In this document: positions 33,586 through 46,231 of the stretch, piece by piece | How positions within the stretch are numbered: position 1 is the first letter of the stretch | Layout: each line of letters begins with the position of its first letter | Source of the DNA: Patescibacteria group bacterium | GTDB taxonomy: Bacteria; Patescibacteriota; Gracilibacteria; Absconditabacterales; Absconditicoccaceae | Direction: 5' to 3' | Length of the DNA: 64,000 bases | Assembly (NCBI GenBank): GCA_022705745.1 | Contig: JAKJDW010000003.1 | Span: forward strand, 1 to 64,000 | The notes under the pieces: model-generated | Seen by the model: only the letters and a program-made list of their open reading frames with translations | Databases searched by the model: none | What the model was told of the DNA's origin: nothing | Made by a program: the position numbers and the translations under genes

Positions 33586-34029
33586 TTACAAAAATTCTTC
33601 TCTTATTCTTTCAGTATTTTCAATATATTCTTGATCGTTAAAAAATTTACGGTTGTCTGGATCTTTTACACCTTCTAGTCAAATAGAGCAATCTGGTATT
33701 ATGTGAAAATGTAAGTGATTTATAGTTTTACCAATATTTCACTCCACTAATCAATCTCTCAGGAGAAGATTAACATCTTTATGTTTAGTATGTAATTTTG
33801 TTGCCCACTTTTCTAACAATTTCCACATTTCATTTTTTTCTATTCAAGTTAATTCTTTTAACAAATAAACTTGTCTTTTGGGTATTATTAATAAATGGTC
33901 TTCAGCATATGGAGCACGAGCTGCTATTATAATAAAATTTTTAGACTCATCTACAATTTCTTCTGGTTTTATATGAATAAATGGATTATAATCTCTTCAA
34001 AATTTTCTTAATGCTTCAATGTATTTCAT
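33586..34029 (-). CDS. HIT family nucleotide hydrolase
   Basis: 147 aa. The histidine-triad motif HLHFHII follows NIGKTIN near residue 105, preceded by AYAEDHLLIIPKRQ-like HIT core sequence (RAPYAEDHLLIIPKR). It hydrolyses nucleoside phosphoramidates or related compounds, and the closest class is probably GalT/HINT-like. The start is the ATG at 34029. Confidence 0.9.
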
Positions 34030-34180
34030 TGTTTTGTTTATTATATAAAATTTATAGTTTGAAAGTAAGCTGGGTGATGTATAAGCAAAATTATCTTTGT
34101 TTTTTATCTAAACAAATAAATTATAATCAAAACACATTGTTTTGTCAAAAGATATGATGTCAATTTTACTTCGTTCGCAA

Positions 34181-34262
34181 TAAAATGATAAAATGTTGAA
34201 ATGATAAAATGATAAAATGATTTTCTTCCTACCACTGACTCGAGTAGCACCCGGGTGATAGG
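34181..34262. repeat. AATGATAAA short tandem repeat plus CCCGGGTG module
   Basis: Tandem ATGATAAA-type units with GTTGA interruptions at about 34181-34220 match the longer array at 57.0-57.2 kb. They are followed by CCTACCA...CACCCGGGTGATAGG (family C). Confidence 0.75.
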
Positions 34263-34288
34263 AAGAAAACTTTATGTAGAAAGAAAAA

Positions 34289-36781
34289 CTACTTATAGTA
34301 GTCATAAACATCTATAATTTCATCCCAAATATCCATTTCTTGAATTTGTTGACTATGTGTGACAGTATATAATTTCAACTCCCTCTGCTTCACAAAATCG
34401 TTGAGCATGTCAGCAACTTTTCATACAGTATCTACATCTAAATTATTTATAGTTTCATCCAAAAATAGGATTGGGGATTTTGTATAACTAGATATTGCTA
34501 GCATTCGTACTAGTTTTAAGATAACTCTTTGTCAACCACTCAGTGCTTTGATATCTCTTTCTCATTTGTCATCATATACTTTTACATCCATTTCCAAACT
34601 GTCTCACTTTTGTAGCAGTTTTATATCTATGGCATAATCGACGACTTGGGCTAAAAACGAGTTTATGATTTCTGTTAACATTGGCAAATATCATTCCAAA
34701 ACATAAAGCATAAGTTCTTTTGAAAAAATTTGGTATAGATTTTTTACTAGTTTTTCATCTTCTTGAAGTCACTTGATTTCTAGTTGATTGCTTTTGAAAT
34801 CATTTATCAAAATTTCTAAATCACGGATGTTGTTTTCTATATTTTTATTCAAATTTTCCAATTCTTGAATTTTTTGTATATCAAAAGATTCTAGTTTTTG
34901 CTTTTGTTCTTGTTCCAATTTATTCAAGTTTTTTAGCTCTAATTCTAGTTTTTTGCTCTCTTGTTTGTTGTTTTCTATTTTTTGTTCTAGTTTAATTTTT
35001 TCTTCTTTTATATTTTCCAATCATTTTTGTGATTCTTCCAATTGTAGTATTCCCTTATCTAACTTGCTAATTTCTGTTTGGATATTTTTTCGTTGATTGT
35101 AGGTTTCTTGAATTTTTTTGAACTCAATTTTTGTAAAAAATATCTTCAAATTGTTTATTGATTCTTCTGTTTTTTTAATTTCATTTTCTAAATTTTCTAT
35201 TGAATTTTGTTCTAATTCTTGATCTGGGTTTATCTTATTGTTATTTTGGATTCTTTCTTGAATTTCAGCTATTTTACTTTCTAATTCTTGTTTTTCTTTT
35301 TCAAAACTTTCTTTTTGTTTTTCTAATTCTTGAAATGTTTGTTTGTTTATTTCTTTAATAAAAGGACAAAAATCATTTATTTGTGAACATTTGTATTGAG
35401 ACTCTTCGTTGATCGATTTGTTCAAATTGTTGATTCTATCAACAATATTATTTAAATTATTTTTTAGAGTTTCTTGAGTTTCATTTAGATTTTTTATTTC
35501 AATTTCTTTTTTCTCATTTTCAGATTTAATTTTTAGTTTTTTATTTTGAACCATTAATTCTGTATTCTTTTTTTGATTGGCTAAATCCTGTCATTTAGTA
35601 GTCAATTCAATCACTAGATTGTTCCAATCTTCTATATCATTTGGTTTTTTTGAAATGAATTCGTGAATCTCATTTGGGATATCATGTTGTAAATTAACTC
35701 AATCCAATATTTTATCAGTCTCTTTTAATAAATTTATTTTTTCTTTTTTCTTATTGTCTATAATTTCTGGATTTATATTTTCTATTTGTTTATCAAAATT
35801 TTCTATTTGTTTTTGGAAATCTATTAAATCATTGTGTAGAATTTTGATGTTTTCTTGTTTATTTTTTGTTTGTTCTTGTGTGTGTTGAAGTTTTACAAAA
35901 AATTCTTGGTAAGAGCTTTTTTGTTTTCAGATATGGCTGTTTAGCTCTGTATTTAAGTTTTTATCAAAAGATTGAACACTAAATCAATCTATATTTATGT
36001 TATCTGCTATTAACTCTCGTTCTTGGATTAGTTCTTGGTTATTTGAAAGGGCAGTCTTCAGATTTTTATCAGTTTCTGGAATGTCTATTTTTTTGAAATT
36101 TTGGATAAGGTTTTGTAATATATTTTTGATTTTTAAATCATAATTACTTGTGTCAGATTTTACTTTTAATGTGGTTTGAATATCTCTCCTTTTGTTTGCG
36201 ATTTGGTCCTTGATTTCATCTATTCAAATTAGATTGAAAATATTTTTCATTACAGTCAGTCTTTCAGCAGCTTGGAGTTCAAAAATATTTTCACTATCTT
36301 GTAATAAAAACATAGTACTCAAAAAAGCCTCTCTAGGTGGCAAAATAGTAGATAAATTTCATTCTAAATCTCTTTCATTTTTGAAAGTAATTTCTTCCAA
36401 GTTTACTCAATCGGTTTTTTTCAAAATTTCGTGTATATCTTGATCAGATTCTTTTGAAACTCCTCATATTAGGTTGTGCACCAAAAACAGTTGAGAAGTG
36501 CATGAATCTTTTACCGGTCATTTTGTAAGATTTCTGACTATCAAATATTTTTGTCCATTTATTTCAAACAACAATTTAATGAATCAGTTTTTGCTGTCTA
36601 CATTCAAAACATTTCTACCAGTATTTTTGTAAAGAGCATAAACTGGTCCATCAAAAAACAGAAAACTTTTCCCACTACCAATAGGAGCTTTGATCAAAAA
36701 TTTTCCTTTATCAAAAAAAATATTTATAATTTTATCTTTGAAAGGTCAGATATTTTGATATGATATTGCCAATAAATCCAC
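34289..36781 (-). CDS. SMC/Rad50-like (SbcC-type) ATPase
   Basis: 830 aa. N-terminal ABC half-site: AISYQNIGPF, then Walker A APIGSGKSFLFF (about residue 35). A very long coiled coil (residues 180-700) is broken near the middle by YKCSQINDFCPFIKE, a Cys pair that could form the hinge or zinc hook, although the spacing is longer than the CxxC of Rad50. The C-terminal half-site has signature ALSGGQRVILKLVRML and Walker B PILFLDETINNLD. GTG start at 36781 is chosen because it directly precedes the conserved N-terminus; TTG at 36775 is an alternative. No sbcD-type nuclease is adjacent. Last gene of the gpmI-to-SMC run. Confidence 0.85.
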
Positions 36782-36803
36782 TTGTTATTACAAAAAAATA
36801 AAT

Positions 36804-37550
36804 TTAACTTATACTTAATTTAATATGTTTTTTTATATCTTGAAATATTTCTTTATCAGCTATAGTAAATAACAACATCTCTAATTCATATGGTTCAGCA
36901 TTTGGTCAAAATACTTGATTTACGGTAGACTTAATAAAGTCACAGTATTTAAAATAAGCTTCTTGTTCAGGGATATATACATTTTCATTGTTTATGTAAT
37001 TTTTTATATGCTTTAAATTAATGATAGTTTTTATATCAAAATCTGAAATAATCTTATTACGACCATTAGGGATTGGATAATACTTATAAGTTAATGATTC
37101 TCTATTTTCGTATTTTAGTATTAGTCGATTTAACGTATAGATTACTCTTGAATCATAAATTACAAAGTCTTTTGGTCTTAAAAAAGATGCTATTTTTGAT
37201 AGAGATGAGATAGTATTAAATGAATCTTTTGATAATTTATTTTTTCAAAGCTGTATCTTAAACTTCCTTATTTTATCAATATTATATTGATTCATTTTGA
37301 ATGATTTTATTCATCACCATTCATTAATTATCCAAAAATCAATTTTTTCTGTGTTAATTATATTTTTATATTTTTTTTCAATAATATTCTTTAGCATAAC
37401 ATTGCTTTCATAAATATTTTTAGCCTTAGACAAGTTTTTTATTTCTATTTCACTAAAAATATTTTGGTCTATAGGAAATTCGTATTGAAAGCGTATATTT
37501 AAGTCAACTTTTTCTTTATATAGTTTAAGTATTTTTAAAACATTTCTCAT
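36804..37550 (-). CDS. Hypothetical protein upstream of the SMC-like gene
   Basis: 248 aa, not recognised. It begins MRNVLKILKLYKEK; the middle has IASFLRPKDFVIYDSRVIYT, a segment with the look of a DNA-glycosylase-like helical core (P-x5-YDSR-V), but this is only a resemblance. It is followed by YYPIPNGRNKI and a helical end. It is 22 nt upstream of the SMC-like gene, so a joint role in DNA repair or defence is plausible. Confidence 0.65.
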
Positions 37551-37579
37551 GTTATGCTATTTCTATATTATAAATTCAT

Positions 37580-38827
<1,248 letters not shown>

Positions 38828-38885
38828 TTTGAATATTTATTTAATAATTTAAAATTTACTTTTGGATAATCATTCTATTGATTGT

Positions 38886-39641
38886 TTACCGTTTGTCTAT
38901 GTTAAATTCTAAATTTGGAAAAAACTCTATATTATTGCCTACTCATATAGATCCCAATAAAGAAATTTTGATATTATTCATTTTGTTTTTCATAAGATTT
39001 ATGGGTTCGATTCAAGTACAATGTCCTGGCCGTATAAAATCAATATCATTTTTTTTGAAATATTTTATAATACTTTCAACTTCTTTTTTACTTGATTCCA
39101 TTAAATGTAGCCCTCCCATAATTCACATTATTTTTTTGTTTCCAGTTATTTTTATAGCTTTATTTACTATATTTATTATACCAGGATGAGAACATCATAC
39201 AATTATTATAATTCATTTTTTTCAAAAATTTAATATTGCAGATTGTTCTTTTATGTCTCATCAGCTCAAAGATCAGGTTAAATAAAATCATTTTTCAATT
39301 TCCAAATAATCTTCAACCTTTATTATGTTTTTATTTTTAATAGACTTAAAGTCCGTTGGTGTATATATTTTTGGTATATTATATTTTTTAATAAACTTAC
39401 TCAAAGAGTTACAGTGATCATAATGATCGTGGGATACTATTATAGCATCTAGTTTTTTTGGATTTAGTCTTAATTCTTTTAGATTATGCTCTAATCATTC
39501 AAATATTTGTGCACAATCAAATAGATAATTTTTTCAAAAATATTTTATTCGAAAAGAAACTCAATGTTGTGCTAAAAGATTGTTTGTTAAACAAGTATTT
39601 TCAGCTACAACAATTAGTGATGAACTTTGATTTGTTGGCAT
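38886..39641 (-). CDS. Metallo-beta-lactamase-fold hydrolase
   Basis: 251 aa. Zinc motif SHDHYDHCNSL near residue 70, then VGCSHPGIINIV (later His ligand) and IRPGHCTGIEPINL. The composition fits the MBL subfamily that includes 7,8-dihydropterin-6-methyl-4-(beta-D-ribofuranosyl)-aminobenzene-5'-phosphate synthase-like proteins, but the substrate cannot be assigned. Sits between idi and eno with 47-58 nt gaps. Confidence 0.85.
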
Positions 39642-39688
39642 TGTTTATGATATAATTTAAAGATTTCCTTAATTGATTAGCTTAAAAT

Positions 39689-40189
39689 CTACTCCCATCT
39701 TTCCATTATTAGCTTAAATCGTGGAGTATACTTTTCAGGCTCAGATTTTATATCTTTTTTCAAATTCTCAATATTAATCCATTTGTAATTCATTATTTCT
39801 TCTGGATTTGGCTTTACAGGTCAATCGTAGTATCAAATAAAAATTTTGTCTAATTCGTGTTCTATCAATCAATTATCAAATGAAGCTTTGTAAGGCATAT
39901 CAAATTTATGTTCTATATCACAGTCAAATCAAAATTCTTCTTTAAGTCTTCTATGAGCAGCTTCTTCATAATTTTCTCAAGGTCTTGGATGACTACAAAC
40001 AGTATTTGCCCATAATCATCAGCAATGATATTTGTTTTTTTCTCTTTGTTGAAGTAATAATTCTCATTTTTTATTGAACACTAAAACTGAAAAAGCTCTG
40101 TGTAAAAGTCACAATTCATGTGCTTTTAGTTTTTCTTCTTTTCAGATAATATTGTCATTTTGATCTATCAAAGTCACATATTCTTGCAT
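39689..40189 (-). CDS. idi: Isopentenyl-diphosphate delta-isomerase, type 1 (Nudix)
   Basis: 166 aa. Interconverts IPP and DMAPP for isoprenoids. HRAFSVLVFN, LWANTVCSHPRPGE (catalytic Cys) and EEAAHRRLKEEFGF (Nudix-like Glu site) are the type 1 Idi hallmarks. Length and order match bacterial Idi. A generic Nudix hydrolase is much less likely because the NTVCSHP site is intact. It lies between the MBL-fold gene and gpmI. Confidence 0.92.
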
Positions 40190-40215
40190 TAGTTTTTGAG
40201 TTAAGATGGATAAAT

Positions 40216-41715
40216 TTATTTTATTAAACTTTTACCTGTCATTTCGCTTGGTTTTTCAATTCACAATAATTCTAAAACAGTCGGTGCGATATCTACCAAA
40301 CCACCACTAGATTCCAATTTATATTTTTTATCACTTACAAGTATAAATGGAACTGGATTTGTGGTATGAGAAGTTTTTCGTTCTTCATTTTGGTCTTCTA
40401 CATTACCATGATCCGCAAAAACCAATATTTCGTATCAGTTTTTTAATCAACATTCAACTAATTTTCAAACACAATCGTCTACAGTTTTTACAGCTTTGTG
40501 AATAGCATCAATTACTCCAGTATGTCAAATCATATCTCAGTTTACTAGATTTGTTATTATCAAATTATAATTGTCGTTTTCTATTTTTTCGCATATCGCA
40601 TCAGTAATTTCATAAGCTGACATTTCCGGTTTCAAGTCATAAGTTTGAACTTTTGGAGAAGGGATTAAAATTCTGTCTTCATTCCTAAATGGTGCTTCTA
40701 CTTGTCAGTTAAAAAAGAATGTCACATGAGCATATTTTTCAGTTTCTGAAATTCTTAATTGTCTCAATCAAGCATTACTTACCACTTCTCCAAGTCAGTT
40801 TTTGATTTCTAGCTCAGGGAAGGCTACTACTGCATTCATACTATCGTAAAATTGAGTCATTCACACATAGTAAACATTCAAAGGACTTCTATTCCAACCC
40901 TCAAAAACTGGCTCAACGATGGCTTTTGTTAATTGTCTTGTTCTATCTGTTCTAAAATTCCAAAATATTATTGAATCATGCTCTTTGATTCATTCGTATC
41001 CTTTGAGTACTATAGGTTTTATAAATTCATCTGTTTCTCAGTTATTATGAGATTCTTTTACTCATTCAATCATATTATCAAATACTTTATTAGTTTTTGC
41101 ATTACAAATGGCGTCGTAAGCGATTTGAGTTCTGTCCCATCTTTTGTCTCTATCCATAGCATAAAATCTTCACATGATTGTGCATATTTTACCAAATCAT
41201 AATGTTTTTAGTTTTTTTTCTAAACTTCATAAATATTCCAAACTTTTTGTCACAGGAGCATCTCTTCAATCAGTAAATACATGGATATTTACATTATGAA
41301 AATTTTCTTTATCACACAAATCCAAAAGAGCAAATAAGTGATCTATGTGAGCATGTACTCATTCTCATTGCAAAATTCACATCAAATGTAGAGTAGAGGA
41401 GTGTTTTTTACAGTTTTCAATTGCTCATTTTAGAGCATCTATTTCAAAAAATGATCAATCTTTGATACTGTGATTTATTCTTTCTAATGATTGAAACATT
41501 ATTCTACCACTACCGATTGTCATGTGTCAGACTTCAGAATTTCATTGGTATCAAGCTGGAAGTCAAACATCTTCTCCGCTTGTGTTGAGTAAAATATTTG
41601 GATAATTTTTCATCAAATTATCTGTGAATGGTGTGTCTACTTGTGCGATTGCATTATTTTCTGTTTCTTTGCGATATCATCGTCAATCGCGAATTATTAA
41701 CATGACTTTTTTCAT
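40216..41715 (-). CDS. gpmI: Phosphoglycerate mutase, cofactor-independent
   Basis: 499 aa. Converts 3-PG to 2-PG using two metal ions. N-terminal IIRDGRGYR (metal Asp), [12 protein letters not shown] (catalytic Ser), [34 protein letters not shown] and FADHGNVED are all present. It feeds enolase encoded in the same run and would take 3-PG made by RuBisCO. First gene of the minus-strand run. The region upstream (41716-41998) shows no gene. Confidence 0.96.
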
Positions 41716-41998
41716 AGTTTTATTTTTTAGGATAAAATTTTATTACTTTATTGTTTTGGAAATCGTATATTTCGTTGTGAATAAAGTAAGTTTTTTTGCT
41801 CTGTAAACTCTATGAATATATTTGTAAAATTCAAATAAAAAATTTTTTTACTTTTCACTTTTCTAATATTCAGATCATAAATTAATGTTTTTGTCAATCA
41901 CTTTTTTTTCTAAATCCCCTTATTTTTTGTATTTTTTATAACTTAGTCTTATAATTGAAAAGACAGAATTTTTATTTTATATTATTGTGAATCCTGAT

Positions 41999-42856
41999 AT
42001 GTACACAACATTAGAATATTTAGAACATCATATTAAAGTTCAAAACTCAAAGAAAAGTCCAAGAAATTTTTTTAGAGAAATAAAATTACTTGTTGTTATT
42101 TTTGTGATGTCTTTTGTTTGAATGCTTTTGTTTACCAATGCTCAATTGTTTTTTTGAATTAAAGATGATGCAGAAGTTGTTGATTGGAATCAAAAAACTA
42201 TAACTACAGACAATAGTGTTTCTTTGATGATTGAATGAGAAAAAGAGGCAAAAGAATCTCTTGAAAAAAAACAAAAAGAACTTGATTTGCTAGTTTCTCA
42301 GTATGAAAATAATTTTAATATAATAGAAAAATCTCCTAGTTTAACTACAGAACAAGATTTAAAACAAAATATGAAGTCTTATGATTTTGATTTTAATTTA
42401 CTTCCTCCGATGGACAGGTTGATTGTGTCAAAGATCAATTTAGATGTACCTTTGGTTGATAGTAAATACAAAAATGAGGTAGATTTTACTCAATGAAATT
42501 TCAATGAAGAATTAGAAAATGGGGTAGTGAAGTATCCTACAACTCCACAACCTTGAACAGAATGAAATACTTTGATTTTTGGGCATACTTCTCAAGAATG
42601 GCGACAAAAAAATCCATATTGAACGGTTTTTTCAAAACTATCGAACTTGGATCAGTGAGATATTATACAAATAATACGATGATGAAATCTTTATGAATAT
42701 AAAATTATAGAAAAAATAATCGTAGTTCCATCAAAAGTAGATTCTCAATTTCAAAAGTATCAATGAATATGATGAGACTATGTTACTTTAATGGGTTGTT
42801 ATCCTTTAGGTAGAACAGACAAAAGGATGATGATCACAGCAAAAAGAGTAGAATAG
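41999..42856 (+). CDS. Sortase
   Basis: 285 aa transpeptidase. An N-terminal basic region precedes one transmembrane helix (about residues 28-45), a coiled linker and the sortase barrel. The catalytic His is in IFGHTS (residue 196) and the Cys in TLMGCY (267). The Arg lies shortly after, in LGRTDKRMM. The TLxxC motif and the N-terminal anchor fit class D/E-like sortases. No LPxTG protein was found in this window. Confidence 0.88.
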
Positions 42857-42949
42857 GAAGTTTATAAAATTTGACTGTATGGGTTATACTATTCCCGTTG
42901 TCCATCCTCGCTGTTCATTTGGATCATGGTAATAGCTTTTTTTGAATGC

Positions 42950-43384
42950 CTCCGGCCCCGCAGTATTGCGGGGCTAATATTTCAGGAGTGAAATCCGCGG
43001 ACGAGCTCTTTTTTATTTTTTAAAATGAATTTTAAAAAATGTAGGGTATCTTACTTCTAACTTCGTAATTCGTCGACTTCCCACAATAAAAAGATTAGGG
43101 TAGGAAAATCTCAACAAAATGTAGGCGCGCCCCGTAGTACTACGGGGTCGCGCCTGCAGAAAGTGAAAAAATTTATTTAATACTTCATCATGAATGAAAA
43201 GTAGTAGGTTCATACAGTTCATCAAGTTTTAGCCCCCTTTAATAAGGGGGGTAGGGGGGATTTTGTGATAAATGAGGCTTTCTGTTTGATCCCCTTAATT
43301 ATGGAGTTCTCCGTAACGAGCAAGGGGGATAACCACTTTTAACTTTATAAACTTAGCTTCGCGGGCAGCACCCGGGTGGTAGGA
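42950..43384. repeat. Mosaic of palindromic modules (families A-D)
   Basis: From left to right: GGCCCCGCAGTATTGCGGGGC (about 42953-42973), GCGCGCCCCGTAGTACTACGG (43125 on), a family B hairpin set with GGGGGGATTTTGTGATAAATG shared with 2.7 kb (43230-43335), and an ACCCGGGTGGTAGG module (43369-43382). It fills the 530-nt gap between convergent sortase and ackA; no gene is seen there. Confidence 0.8.
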
Positions 43385-43389
43385 TGGAA

Positions 43390-44589
43390 TTATAAACTTG
43401 TCACTAATCTATAAGTATCTTTTGCGATCATAAGTTCTTCGTTTGTAGGAACTACAATAACTTTAACTTTTGAGTTATCTGTTGAAATTATTCTTTCTTC
43501 TCCTCTGAAATTATTTTTGTTTTCATCTAATTTTATTCCTAAATATCCTAGATTATCTACAATTAGTTTCCTTTGTACTGCTGAGTTTTCTAAAGTTCCA
43601 GCAGTGAACACTATTACATCTACTCCATTCATATAAGCAGCATAAGCACCGATATACTTCAAAATACCCTTGTTATACATATGAATTACTGTAGATTCAG
43701 GCTCTCTTCATGCTAAATATCCTTCCTCTATATCTCTCATATCAGCACTCACTCCTGAAGCTCCTAAAACTCCAGATTTTTTATTAAGCATTTCATCTAT
43801 CTCATCTATACTCATATTCATATTTCTTATCAAAAAAGGTATGATTGCAGGATCAATATCTCCACAACGAGTTCCCATAATAACTCATTCAAGTGGAGTA
43901 AGTCCCATAGAGGTATCTACCACCTTACCATCTTTGATAGCAGTAACTGATCATCCATTTCCAATATGACAGGTGATTATTTTTTTTGTATTATAGTCTC
44001 GGCCGAGAATTTCGCAAGCTCTATGACTTACATAATTATGAGAAGTCCCATGAAATCCATATCTTCTAATTCCATGTTTTTCATACAATTCACGAGGTAG
44101 AGCGTACAAATAATTTGTAGCTTCCATAGTTTGATGGAAAGCAGTATCAAAAACAGCAACATTTGGTACATTAGGTAACAATCTTTCCACTGATTCTATT
44201 CACATAATATTTGCTGGATTGTGTAAGGGAGCTAGAGAAACTAATTTTTTCACTTCTGCTTTTACCTCTTCGTTTATAATTATAGATTCTGAAAATTTTT
44301 CTCATCCGTGTACAACTCTATGTCATACAGCAGAAATTTCATCTAACGATTTTATCACTCATACTTCCGTGTCTACTAATAGATCCAAAACCATTTTTAA
44401 TGCTTCGTCATGATTTCTGATTTCGATTTCAATTTCTTTTTTTTGATCGTTTGAACTTTTGTGCTTTATGGCACTTCCACTTATTCAAATTCTATCTACT
44501 AATCATTTTGCTAAGACATTGTTGTTGTCCATATCAAAAATCTGGTATTTTAACGATGAAGAACCAGAATTTATTACTAAAATTTTCAT
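43390..44589 (-). CDS. ackA: Acetate kinase
   Basis: 399 aa. Converts acetyl phosphate and ADP to acetate and [17 protein letters not shown] at the N-terminus, [43 protein letters not shown] and [11 protein letters not shown] match the ASKHA acetate kinase signatures. It lies directly downstream of pduL, which supplies acetyl phosphate. Confidence 0.97.
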
Positions 44590-44666
44590 TATTTATTATT
44601 TCAAAATAAAAATTTACCAATAATTGGTAGTATTCATGATAGTAGAAATCCAAAGCTTAAAATCAA

Positions 44667-45233
44667 CTATTTTATAATTTTACATTCGTCTAAATTTTTT
44701 ACTCCAGCTGCATTAGCTTCTTCCATATCTATATGAAAATCCAAAGCTCATTTTGAATCTGCTCTAATTATTACATTTTCAAAAATTAATCATCTTTCTC
44801 ATTCTGTTTTAACGCTTACGATTTGACCGTTTTCGAGTCAAAATTCTTTAGCTTCTTCTAAATTCATATGGATATGTCTTTGGGCTACAATCGCTCATTT
44901 TTTTGTTGTAATACTTCCATTTGGTCATATAATTTCCAATCATGGTGTGTTTTCCAAATCTCCAGAAAGTCTAACTGGGGCGTTTATTCCCAATTTATAA
45001 TTATCTCAGAGTAGTATTTCTATTTGAGTATCCTTTCTGTATGGTCATAAAATTCTAACTTTTGATATTTCTCATTTAGGTCATTTCAAGACCACACATT
45101 CTTCAGTGGCAAATTGTCATGGTTGTGATAAATCTTTGATTTTTGTTAATTCATATCATTCTCAAAACAACAAATCAGCATCTTTTCTTGAAAGATGGAC
45201 ATGTCTATTTGAAATTCAAACTGTTATTTTCAT
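44667..45233 (-). CDS. pduL: PduL-type phosphotransacetylase
   Basis: 188 aa. Converts acetyl-CoA and phosphate to acetyl phosphate. Two zinc-binding His clusters, SNRHVHLSRKDAD (N-terminal) and QRHIHMNLEEAKEFGL (middle), define the PduL family, together with LRP-like GPYRKDTQIEIL. No N-terminal encapsulation peptide is present, so it is a cytosolic housekeeping Pta rather than a microcompartment enzyme. Between pflA and ackA. Confidence 0.93.
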
Positions 45234-45256
45234 TTTTTTGTTAAAAAAATATAAAA

Positions 45257-45982
45257 CTATCTAACATAGACTTCTTTGAAGTGTTTTTTGAACAAATTTT
45301 CAGCTTTTTGTACTGCTTCTTCTGTTGGAGCTGCTACTCAGTGTAATTCATATTTTCGTCATAACTCTTTCCATTTATGCTCTCCAAAAGTATGATAAGG
45401 GAGAATTTCTAGTCTTTCTATACATTTGTACTTCCCATATTTTTCTCATAGCATATTTATATATTCTTCTTGATCAGAATATCAAGGCACTAAAACATAT
45501 CTAATCCATGTTCTTTTGTTGTTCTTTTCCAAATAATCCAAAAAATTGAAAACATTTTTATTTTCTTGTCATGTAATTTTTTTGTGCCAATCGTTGTCTA
45601 TATGCTTAATGTCCAGTAAAATCATGTCGGTATATTCCAACAATTCCTCCACATCTTTATTCCAAAGACATCAGTTTGTATCCAGACAAGTATGTATGTT
45701 TTCTTTTTTTAATTTTTTGAATAGGTCAATTAGGTTTTTTGCTTGTACTAGTGGTTCTCCACCTGAAATCGTACAACCACCTCTAGTTCAAAAATAAGGA
45801 ACTGTTTGTTTTATCATCTCTACTATTTTGTCTATTTCCATTTCTTTTCATCAATTTATTGGAATAGTGTCAGGATTGTGGCAATATATACATTTGAAAA
45901 AACATCATTGTAGAAATAAAACAAATCTAATTCAAGGTCATTCTTGAGTTCAAAAACTTTCTATAGAGTGTACTTTAAGCAT
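45257..45982 (-). CDS. pflA: Pyruvate formate-lyase activating enzyme
   Basis: 241 aa radical SAM enzyme that installs the glycyl radical on [21 protein letters not shown] is followed by the cluster CFFKCIYC (Cys 27, 31, 34), then SGGEPL and [15 protein letters not shown]. It is 24 nt upstream of pduL and downstream of pflB, separated from the latter by a repeat-rich 250-nt gap. Confidence 0.95.
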
Positions 45983-46015
45983 GGATTAGGTTAATAAAGT
46001 TTATAAATTTAAGAT

Positions 46016-46180
46016 AGAGTTCCTCCCCTTGGGGAGGCTGTTCTCCCCCGCAGTACTGCGGGGATAGGTGGGGGTTTTATTTCCAACTACCCCCAACTAC
46101 GCTAGAACAACTTCCCCGTTGGGGAAGGATTCTGTGTTTGTACTGATAGAACAACTTCCCCCAAGGGAAGAACTTTTCGA
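46016..46180. repeat. Family A palindromic element between pflB and pflA
   Basis: TTCCTCCCCTTGGGGAGG, then CCCCGCAGTACTGCGGGG, a GGTGGGGG/ACCCCCA pair and TTCCCCGTTGGGGAA, the same module order as at 78-172. Lies inside the presumed pflB-pflA transcript. Confidence 0.85.
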
Positions 46181-46231
46181 TTTATATCTTCATCATTTTG
46201 TCGCAAACGAAGTTACGAATAAAGTTTGTTA